Below are positions 7,243 to 11,751 of a stretch of DNA of 11,751 bases, piece by piece. Each line of letters opens with the position of its first letter. Within the stretch, counting starts at the first letter, position 1. The position numbers and the translations under genes are program-made. Under the pieces are notes generated by a model, which saw only the letters and a program-made list of their open reading frames with translations, ran no database searches and had not been told where the DNA came from. The stretch is from Thermoleophilia bacterium. GTDB lineage: Bacteria; Actinomycetota; Thermoleophilia; Gaiellales; Gaiellaceae. The stretch spans positions 1 to 11,751 of the forward strand of contig JAICYG010000077.1 of the NCBI GenBank assembly GCA_025934335.1. Reading direction: 5' to 3'.

Positions 7243-8432
7243 TCCAGGACACGGTCCGCGCGTTCGTCGACGAGCGCGTGCTGCCGGTCGCCGTGCAGAA
7301 CGACATCGACCACAAGCTCGACCTGGAGCTGATCGAGGGGATGGCCGAGCTCGGCATTCTCGGCATCGTCATCCCGGAGGAGTACGGCGGCGCCGGCCTC
7401 GACTTCATCGCCGAGGCGCTCTCCTGCGAGGAGATCGAGCGCGGCGAGGCGGCCTTCCGCACGCTGATCTCCGTCCACGTCGGCCTCAACTCGCTCTCGC
7501 TCCTCAAGTACGGAACGGAGGAGCAGAAGCAGCGGTGGCTCACGCCGCAGGCGAAGGGCGAGAAGCTCGCGTGCTTCGGGCTGACGGAGCCGGGCGCAGG
7601 CTCGGACGTCGCGTCGATGCGCTCGACGGCGCGCCGCGAGGGCGACGTCTACGTGCTGAACGGCCAGAAGAACTGGATCTCCTACGCCTCGGTCGCCGAC
7701 CATGCGCTCGTCTTCGCGAAGACGGATCCCGCCGCCGGCCACAAGGGCATCAGCGCCTTCGTGCTCGAGAAGGGGATGAAGGGCTTCACGGCGGCGGACA
7801 CGGAGCACAAGCTCGGCATCTGGGCGGGCTCGACCGGCGAGCTCTTCTTCGAGAACGTCGAGGTACCCGCCGAGAACCTGATCGGCGAGGAGGGTCAGGG
7901 GTTCGAGATCGCGATGCACTCGCTCGACCAGGGCCGCTTCACGGTCGCGGCCGGGGCGTGCGGTGTCGTTCGGGCCTGCCTGGAGCGGTCGGTCGAGTAC
8001 GCACGAGAGCGCGAGACGTTCGGGCAACCGATCGGCAAGTACCAGTTCGTCCAGGACATGATCGCCAAGATGGTGCTCGGCTACGAGTCGTCCAAGCTCC
8101 TCGTCATGCAGGCCGCCTGGATGAAGAACCAGGGGAAGCGGAACACGCGCGAGACATCGCTCGCGAAGTGGCACGCGACGGAGTCGGCCTTCGAGGCGGC
8201 GCACCTCGCGATCCAGGTGTTCGGCTCCTACGGCTACTCGGCTGAGTACGGCATCGAGCGGTACTTCCGCAACGCACGCGCGCCGATCATCTACGAGGGC
8301 ACGACACAGATCCACAAGATGATGCAGGCCGAGCACGCATTGGGTTACCGGCGCCTGAACGGCCGCGACGGCGAAGCGTCGCCGATCTGCTCATGGGCGC
8401 CCGCTCTGGCGCCCGTTCACGCCTCGGCGTAA
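7209..8432 (+). CDS. Acyl-CoA dehydrogenase family protein, second paralogue
   Basis: 407 residues starting at GTG 7209, with AGGG 7 nt upstream as Shine-Dalgarno. It starts 34 nt inside the preceding PNPOx-family gene. MDFELTDEQRLIQDTVRAF is the usual N-terminus, and FGLTEPGAGSDVASM (flavin loop), NGQKNWISYAS and QVFGSYGYSAEYGIERYFRNAR follow. IYEGTTQIHKMMQAEHALGYR places the catalytic Glu at E363. It is clearly diverged from the MCAD-like gene on the other side of the control region, so a different chain length or a branched or short acyl-CoA is likely; I cannot name it. Family members normally end near HALGYR, whereas here about 26 more residues follow, encoded by two GC-rich inverted repeats. 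Confidence 0.92.
   Translation: MDFELTDEQRLIQDTVRAFVDERVLPVAVQNDIDHKLDLELIEGMAELGILGIVIPEEYGGAGLDFIAEALSCEEIERGEAAFRTLISVHVGLNSLSLLKYGTEEQKQRWLTPQAKGEKLACFGLTEPGAGSDVASMRSTARREGDVYVLNGQKNWISYASVADHALVFAKTDPAAGHKGISAFVLEKGMKGFTAADTEHKLGIWAGSTGELFFENVEVPAENLIGEEGQGFEIAMHSLDQGRFTVAAGACGVVRACLERSVEYARERETFGQPIGKYQFVQDMIAKMVLGYESSKLLVMQAAWMKNQGKRNTRETSLAKWHATESAFEAAHLAIQVFGSYGYSAEYGIERYFRNARAPIIYEGTTQIHKMMQAEHALGYRRLNGRDGEASPICSWAPALAPVHASA
8369..8384 (+). repeat. Inverted repeat in the 3' end of the acyl-CoA dehydrogenase gene
   Basis: CGGCGA, 4-nt loop AGCG, TCGCCG: a perfect 6-bp stem. It lies just after the codons for the conserved HALGYR end and 10 bp before a second hairpin. Confidence 0.5.
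8395..8414 (+). terminator. Terminator-like hairpin overlapping the end of the acyl-CoA dehydrogenase gene
   Basis: GGGCGCC, 6-nt loop, GGCGCCC: a perfect 7-bp GC stem, extended by one G-U pair in RNA. No T-run follows, as is common in high-GC Actinobacteria, so the terminator role is uncertain. It is inside the annotated coding tail. Confidence 0.4.
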
Positions 8433-8458
8433 GAAGTCACACTCGCGCGACTGTTTTG

Positions 8459-8475
8459 GCGCGAACGTTGCGCGC
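8459..8475 (+). repeat. GC inverted repeat in the 65-bp gap before the small RHH gene
   Basis: GCGCG, 7-nt loop AACGTTG, CGCGC. It sits between the acyl-CoA dehydrogenase stop and the RHH gene and touches the next inverted repeat. It could terminate the upstream transcript or form part of the RHH promoter. Confidence 0.35.
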
Positions 8476-8493
8476 TGTAGAGGTACAGCTACA
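8474..8493 (+). promoter_or_regulatory. Candidate operator upstream of the RHH gene
   Basis: GCTGTA, GAGG, TACAGC forms a perfect 6-bp inverted repeat (8474-8489). It also contains TGTA-N4-TACA and then another TACA at 8490-8493, giving two direct TACA steps 6 bp apart. Ribbon-helix-helix dimers commonly bind short repeats of this size before their own gene. The GAGG in the loop ends 14 nt before the ATG, too far for a normal Shine-Dalgarno. Confidence 0.4.
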
Positions 8494-8497
8494 TCCG

Positions 8498-8710
8498 ATG
8501 AGCCACCGTTTCCAGGTCGCCCTGACGAACGAGCAGTACGCGTTCCTCGACAGCGAGGCCGACCGCTCCAGCGTCTCGGTCGCGGAGCTCATCCGCAGGG
8601 CGATCGACACGACCTACGGGCCGTACGACGGCAGCGGCCCGAAGGTGCATGTCATCTCGCACGAGCTCGGCCGGCGGCCCGGGATCCGCTTCGGTAGCCG
8701 GCTCAGCTGA
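8498..8710 (+). CDS. Small ribbon-helix-helix (CopG/Arc-type) DNA-binding protein
   Basis: 70 residues from ATG 8498. HRFQVALTNEQYAFLDSEAD (3-22) gives one beta-strand and helix A. SVSVAELIRRAIDTTYG (26-42) gives the turn and helix B, which is the RHH pattern seen in CopG-like repressors and antitoxins. The last 27 residues (Gly/Pro-rich, ending FGSRLS) are a tail of unknown role. It lies alone between two unrelated transcription units, and no toxin-like small gene is adjacent on its strand, so a free-standing transcription factor is favoured over an antitoxin. An inverted repeat just upstream suggests autoregulation. The in-frame ORF extends further upstream, but that part antisenses nothing useful and lacks domain similarity. 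Its stop overlaps the convergent cupin stop by 8 bp. Confidence 0.75.
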   Translation: MSHRFQVALTNEQYAFLDSEADRSSVSVAELIRRAIDTTYGPYDGSGPKVHVISHELGRRPGIRFGSRLS

Positions 8711-9152
8711 CTTCGCCGTCGAAGTAGTCGACAGCGTCGGCCAGGCGGAAGAGCTTCCCCGGAGGCCACGCGCCAACCTTCTGCGAATCGGGATAGACGG
8801 AGGTTCCCGGCGTCGTGCGGTCCGACCAGATCACGATCCGGGCGGGCTCGTCGCCGTGGTTCGTGACCTTGTGCGCGCCCGCCTCCCCCGGCGGGCAGAA
8901 GACGCAGTCCCAGGGGCCGAGCTCCTGCTCTCCGTCGGGCGTCCGCAGCGTCGGGCGGCCGGTCAGGACGACGATCCACTCCTCCTCGCCGCACTCGTAG
9001 TGGTACGGACACACGCTCTGCCCCGCCGGCAGCTCGAATACGTTGAACGCGATCTTCTCGCCGCCGAGCACCAGCGCGGCGCGCAGGTACGCGGTGTGGT
9101 ACCCGGGAGGGTCGTCTTCGTCGAACTGGAGCTCGACGTCGTAGACGTTCAC
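8703..9152 (-). CDS. Cupin-domain protein B (second of a tandem pair)
   Basis: 149 residues. The start is GTG 9150-9152, which overlaps the upstream cupin stop as GTGA, with GGGAGGG just upstream as Shine-Dalgarno. Cupin motif 1 reads PYHYECGEEEWIVVLTG (49-65): H51 and a Glu cluster (E53, E57/E58) in place of the usual HxH...E. Motif 2 reads CPPGEAGAHKVTN with the third metal His. A divalent metal site is likely, but one canonical His is replaced by Glu. YPDSQK near residue 123 and DYFDGEVS at the end recur in the neighbour. Single-domain cupins may be sugar isomerases, dioxygenases or ligand sensors, and no substrate can be given. It is the third gene of a TetR-cupin-cupin operon. Confidence 0.85.
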   Translation of the reverse strand: MNVYDVELQFDEDDPPGYHTAYLRAALVLGGEKIAFNVFELPAGQSVCPYHYECGEEEWIVVLTGRPTLRTPDGEQELGPWDCVFCPPGEAGAHKVTNHGDEPARIVIWSDRTTPGTSVYPDSQKVGAWPPGKLFRLADAVDYFDGEVS

Positions 9153-9598
9153 TCGCCCTCCCAGTACTCGACCTCGTCGCCGATCCAGCCGCGGTGGCGG
9201 AAGCCCGGCCCGTGGACGGCTAGCTTCCTGCTGTCCGGGTAGATCGCCGCGCCGGCACGCTCGTCGACGGACGGCATCGCGAACCGCGCCGGCGCACCCG
9301 ATTCGTTGCGAATTGAATGCGCGCCGGCCGGGCCTTCGGGGAAGCAGACGACGTCGCCCGCTCGCAGCGCTCGATCGCCGTCCGGCGTGCGCACCACGAC
9401 CTCGCCCTCGATCACGAGCAGCCACTCCTCCGATCCCAGCTCGAAGTGGTACGGCCACGTCGCCTGCCCCGGGTCGAGCTCGTAGATGCCGAAGCCGGTC
9501 CGCTTCGCGCCGGCCTCGCTCGCAGGGTGCAGCGCGCGGAAACGATGCCGCTCCGGGCCGTCAACGGGCTCGAGCTCGCAGTCGCGAAGATTGATCAC
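9149..9598 (-). CDS. Cupin-domain protein A (first of a tandem pair)
   Basis: 149 residues from GTG 9596-9598, with AGGA 8 nt upstream. A TTG at 9616 would add six residues inside the TetR gene and is less likely. The GTG overlaps the TetR stop as GTGA. Motif 1 PYHFELGSEEWLLVIEG (49-65) has H51, E53 and E57/E58, and motif 2 FPEGPAGAHSIRN supplies the other His. It aligns with cupin B without gaps through the core (GQ, PYH, EEW, RTPDG, PAR, YPDS.K, D.V.Y..GE) and has exactly the same length, so the two arose by tandem duplication. The N-terminal 30 residues are least alike. The products may form a heterodimer. The function is unknown; control by, or of, the TetR partner is inferred from the coupling. 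Confidence 0.85.
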   Translation of the reverse strand: MINLRDCELEPVDGPERHRFRALHPASEAGAKRTGFGIYELDPGQATWPYHFELGSEEWLLVIEGEVVVRTPDGDRALRAGDVVCFPEGPAGAHSIRNESGAPARFAMPSVDERAGAAIYPDSRKLAVHGPGFRHRGWIGDEVEYWEGE

Positions 9599-10197
9599 GC
9601 TGCCAATCCTGCACAAGCGACGTCGACCACGGTGGAGACAGCGCGCTCGACGTCCTCCTCCTCGCCCGGCAACTGCCCCAGCACCCAGCCGGTGAGGATC
9701 TCCTCGAGCGCGCCGTAGATCGCCCAGCCCGCAAACGTCGCGTCGCAGTCCGCACGCACCTCACCGCGCTTCCGTGCCGCCTCGATCATGCGTGCGAGCG
9801 CCTGGAACACCACGTCGATCTCGTCGACTCGCTGCCCGACCTGCGGGCTGCGCGCGATCTCGCGCACGAGCACCCCGATCCGCTCCGGCGTCACGAGCCA
9901 CGAGCCGAGGTACACACGGGCGAACCGCCGCAGCTGCTCGCGCAGGGGAACGTCGGCCGCCTCGATCCGCTCGGTCTCGACCGCGAGGAGCTGCCACGTC
10001 TCGCGGAAGATCGTCTCGAGCACCTCGTCCTTCGAGCGAAAGTAGTGGTAGAGGAGCCCGTGCGCGACACCCGCCTCCGCAGCGATGTCGCCGACGCGTG
10101 CGGCGCGGAAGCCCTTGCGTGCGAAAACACGGACGGCGGCGTCGAGAAGCGCCCCCCGCCGGTCCGCCAAGCGCTCCCCCATCGGCGAGCGCAGCAT
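9595..10197 (-). CDS. TetR/AcrR-family transcriptional regulator
   Basis: 200 residues. The N-terminal HTH spans about 14-61: ALLDAAVRVFARKGFRAARV, then GDIAAEAGVAHGLLYHYFRSKDEVL, the standard TetR pattern with recognition helix ending LLYHYF. The all-helical remainder (62-200) should hold the ligand pocket and dimer interface; it contains WQLLAVETERIE and REIARSPQVG stretches, and I cannot tell the ligand. The start ATG at 10197 is only 12 bp from the divergent racemase-like gene; M6 (10182) is an alternative. It heads an operon with two cupin genes joined by GTGA overlaps. No copy of the 20-bp palindrome at 6604 is near its start, so autoregulation by that motif is not supported. Local regulation of the racemase-like gene is the simplest expectation. 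Confidence 0.9.
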   Translation of the reverse strand: MLRSPMGERLADRRGALLDAAVRVFARKGFRAARVGDIAAEAGVAHGLLYHYFRSKDEVLETIFRETWQLLAVETERIEAADVPLREQLRRFARVYLGSWLVTPERIGVLVREIARSPQVGQRVDEIDVVFQALARMIEAARKRGEVRADCDATFAGWAIYGALEEILTGWVLGQLPGEEEDVERAVSTVVDVACAGLAA

Positions 10198-10207
10198 AAT
10201 CCGCTGC
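10191..10207. promoter_or_regulatory. Candidate operator between the TetR and racemase-like genes
   Basis: GCAGC, 7-nt spacer ATAATCC, GCTGC. The repeat covers the TetR start codon and the CATAAT box of the divergent gene. The arms are short and the inner bases do not match, so this is weak evidence for a TetR site. Confidence 0.25.
10195..10200 (+). promoter_or_regulatory. Candidate -10 box (CATAAT) for the racemase-like gene
   Basis: CATAAT matches TATAAT at 5 of 6 positions in a very GC-rich stretch and ends 9 nt before ATG 10210. There is no Shine-Dalgarno, so a leaderless transcript is possible. No -35 is visible. It overlaps the TetR start codon on the other strand. Confidence 0.4.
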
Positions 10208-10209
10208 CA

Positions 10210-11064
10210 ATGGGCGCGCTCGCCGGGGTCACGGTGGTCGACTTCACGCGACAGTTACCGGGGCCGTACGCGAGCCGCGAGCTGCTGCGACGCGGCGCGC
10301 GCGTGATCAAGGTCGAGCCACCCGACGGCGACCCGATGCCGCCGGGGTGGTACCGCGCGCTGAACGAGGGCAAGGAGGTGCTCGCCTGGGACGCGCGGAC
10401 GGAACCGCCGCCGGCGGCGCTCGCGGACGCCGACGTCGTCATCGAAGGGTTCCGCCCCGGGGTGTTCGACCGGCTCGCGGTCGCGGTGCCCGACGATGCG
10501 ATCGTCTGCTCGATCACCGGCTACGGCGACACCGGCTCGCGCGCGCAGGATGCTGGCCACGACCTCAACTACCTCGGCTATGCCGGCGTGCTGCACGACA
10601 CCGCGCCGGCCGTCCCGCCCGTGCAGGTCGCCGACCTCGCCGCCGGCGCGCAGGCAGCCGTGATCGAGATCCTTGCGGCGCTCCTCGAGCGCGCGCGCAG
10701 CGGCCGCGGCGCTCGGATCGTCGTCTCGATGACGCGGAACGCGCACGGCCTCGCAGCACACCGGCTCACGGGAGAGCCGGTCCCGCGCCTGCTCACGGGC
10801 GGGGTGGCCTGCTACCGCATCTACGAGACCGCAGACGGCAGGCACCTGACAGTCGCCGCGCTCGAGCCGAAGTTCTGGCGGAATCTCTGCGGCCTGCTCG
10901 GGCGCGACGACCTCGTCGACCGCGCGTTCGAGCCCGCGCTGCCGGAACTCGCAGCGCTCTTCCGCACCCGCACCCTCGCCGAGTGGCGCACGCTCCTCGA
11001 GGGGAAGGACACTTGTGTCGGCCCGGTGCTGACGCTCGCGGAGGCTGCGGCCGAGCTCGCATGA
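10210..11064 (+). CDS. Alpha-methylacyl-CoA racemase-like protein (CaiB/BaiF CoA-transferase family III), short form
   Basis: 284 residues from ATG 10210; the longer ORF upstream antisenses the TetR gene. The N-terminus GVTVVDFTRQLPGPYAS and RGARVIKVEPPDGDP is the family CoA-binding Rossmann part. AGHDLNY (115-121), VQVADLAAG (138-146) and LTVAALEPKFW (213-223) carry H117, D142 and E219, which align with His126, Asp156 and Glu241 of M. tuberculosis MCR, the racemase catalytic residues. GHDxNY in place of a transferase Asp in that position favours racemisation of 2-methyl-branched acyl-CoA. It ends at CVGPVLTLAEAAAELA, where racemases usually continue for some 60 residues, and the region near 55-70 is also short. 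It may be a minimal form or a decaying gene, but all catalytic residues are kept. It is divergent from TetR. Confidence 0.82.
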   Translation: MGALAGVTVVDFTRQLPGPYASRELLRRGARVIKVEPPDGDPMPPGWYRALNEGKEVLAWDARTEPPPAALADADVVIEGFRPGVFDRLAVAVPDDAIVCSITGYGDTGSRAQDAGHDLNYLGYAGVLHDTAPAVPPVQVADLAAGAQAAVIEILAALLERARSGRGARIVVSMTRNAHGLAAHRLTGEPVPRLLTGGVACYRIYETADGRHLTVAALEPKFWRNLCGLLGRDDLVDRAFEPALPELAALFRTRTLAEWRTLLEGKDTCVGPVLTLAEAAAELA

Positions 11065-11208
11065 ACGGGCTCGCGATCCTCTTCACGCTCGCCGGGACCC
11101 ACGTCGGCGCGCACCGCGCGCTGCCGGTCGCAATCCACAGGTTGCGTTACGACAACGACGCGGCGAGCGCGCGAATCAGGCTCGGCCGGGACGGCGGCGT
11201 GCCGAGTG
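11065..11208. other. Intergenic region between convergent genes
   Basis: 144 bp without a gene I can support. It contains a possible 7-bp hairpin (arms 11105-11111 and 11117-11123, one G-U pair) that could end the racemase-like transcript, but there is no T-run. Confidence 0.4.
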
Positions 11209-11751
11209 TCAGCGTGCTGCGGAGCTGTACCGCGACACCGACCTGCTGACGGCGCCCTGCGCATGCCAGGCGCCGAGCGCCAGCACGAACGCAGCGCCCG
11301 CGGCGATCAGCAGCGCCTGCGCGGCGACGCCGAACGCGACCGCCTGATCGGTGTGCACGCCCGACGCGGCGAGGATCGCGGCGCCCGCACCCGCCTGCAT
11401 CGCGGCGCCCGCGGGAGCCACCGGCAGCACTGCGGCGGCCGACGAGGCGCATACGAAGGCCAGCGCGAGCGCGAAGTCGGTGCCGAGCCCGAACGCGGCG
11501 AGCAGCACGAACATCGCGAGGGCGCGCAGCACCCAGGAGAGCGCGACCCCGGCCCAGGCCCAGACGGCGTCCCGGGGAGGAGTCGCGTGGTCACGCACCC
11601 AGCCGGCGAGGCGGAAGCGGCCGACGACGCCGAGCGCGGCGAGGCGCGGCAGCGCGAGCACGGCCGCCGCCGCCAGCACGCCCGCCGCGGCGATCACGAA
11701 GAGGCCGGCGCGGAGCCAGCCGTCGACGCGCGAGACGCCGAGCGCGACGGA
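11209..11751 (-). CDS. Membrane protein, probably LPG-synthase-TM / UPF0104 flippase-like, 5' end outside window
   Basis: Partial: the last 180 residues are present and the reading frame is open to base 11751, so the N-terminus lies beyond the window; the internal GTG at 11695-11697 is not the start. At least four hydrophobic helices are visible. One holds LFVIAAAGVLAAAAVLALPRLAAL, then a basic/polar loop RFRLAGWVRDHATPPRDAVW, then WVLRALAMFVLLAAFGL, FALALAFVCASSAAAVLPVAP and a last helix AQALLIAAGAAFVLAL. The LPVAPAGAAMQAG...GV stretch resembles the P-x-GG-x-G...GV signature of the UPF0104 (AglD/MprF transmembrane) family, but the usual GG is replaced by AGA. The family is implicated in lipid or glycolipid translocation and in lysyl-PG synthesis. 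A generic multi-pass membrane protein remains possible. Confidence 0.6.
   Translation of the reverse strand, partial: SVALGVSRVDGWLRAGLFVIAAAGVLAAAAVLALPRLAALGVVGRFRLAGWVRDHATPPRDAVWAWAGVALSWVLRALAMFVLLAAFGLGTDFALALAFVCASSAAAVLPVAPAGAAMQAGAGAAILAASGVHTDQAVAFGVAAQALLIAAGAAFVLALGAWHAQGAVSRSVSRYSSAAR

Noticed and set aside
8498..8710. RHH protein as antitoxin of a toxin-antitoxin pair
   Set aside because: No small toxin-like gene lies next to it; the neighbours are an acyl-CoA dehydrogenase upstream and a convergent cupin downstream.
11105..11123. Hairpin after the racemase-like gene as an intrinsic terminator
   Set aside because: The stem is short with a G-U pair and no T-run; such stems are common by chance at this GC content.
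11061..11249. Possible 62-codon gene starting at ATGA on the racemase-like stop
   Set aside because: No domain, no usable Shine-Dalgarno, and it runs antisense into the end of the membrane protein gene. It is also not the missing racemase C-terminus.

Overview
The window is very GC-rich (about 70 % by eye). It is densely packed and uses GTG starts, GTGA stop/start overlaps and several genes without a Shine-Dalgarno sequence. Together with the protein families present (a VanW/G5-type cell-wall protein, many acyl-CoA enzymes, TetR regulators), this points to the chromosome of a high-GC actinobacterium. A Thermoleophilia/Gaiellales-like lineage is my guess from the protein style; nothing in the sequence proves it. 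I see no phage, transposon, CRISPR, rRNA or tRNA signal and no defence system.

Layout. Bases 1-530 (-): 5' part of a beta-hydroxyacid dehydrogenase. 547-1608 (+): DNA polymerase IV (dinB). 1601-2332 (-): Sir2 deacylase with the Tyr/Arg pair of desuccinylase-type sirtuins. 2327-2776 (+): hotdog acyl-CoA thioesterase. 2721-6586 (-): a run of three genes, transcribed MCAD-like acyl-CoA dehydrogenase, then FabG-like SDR, then VanW protein. 6587-6687: divergent control region with a -35/-10 promoter and a perfect 20-bp palindrome. 6688-8432 (+): FMN-binding PNPOx-family protein overlapping a second acyl-CoA dehydrogenase. 8498-8710 (+): small ribbon-helix-helix protein. 8703-10197 (-): a tight TetR, cupin, cupin operon. 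10210-11064 (+): a short alpha-methylacyl-CoA racemase/CaiB-family protein. 11209-11751 (-): C-terminal part of a membrane protein, probably a LPG-synthase-TM/UPF0104 flippase-like protein.

How the genes fit together. Most of the window handles acyl-CoA thioesters: two dehydrogenases, an SDR suited to a 3-hydroxyacyl step, a thioesterase, an alpha-methylacyl-CoA racemase-like enzyme and a sirtuin of the type that removes acyl groups from lysine. The divergent dehydrogenase units at 6587-6687 share a palindrome that differs by one symmetric base pair from the Bacillus FadR operator consensus as I recall it. A fatty-acyl-CoA-responsive TetR repressor is therefore the likely regulator. The TetR gene in the window has no copy of this palindrome at its own start, so it is not obviously that regulator.

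The most notable features are at gene junctions and in regulation rather than in a new enzyme system. They are the FadR-like operator over a promoter start site, two convergent gene pairs that both end on the same 8-bp palindrome TCAGCTGA, a divergent pair whose starts overlap on the palindrome GTGCAC, and TANNNT boxes 6-9 nt before starts that lack a Shine-Dalgarno sequence. A pair of equal-length cupin paralogues coupled to a TetR gene is the best candidate for an undescribed small operon.
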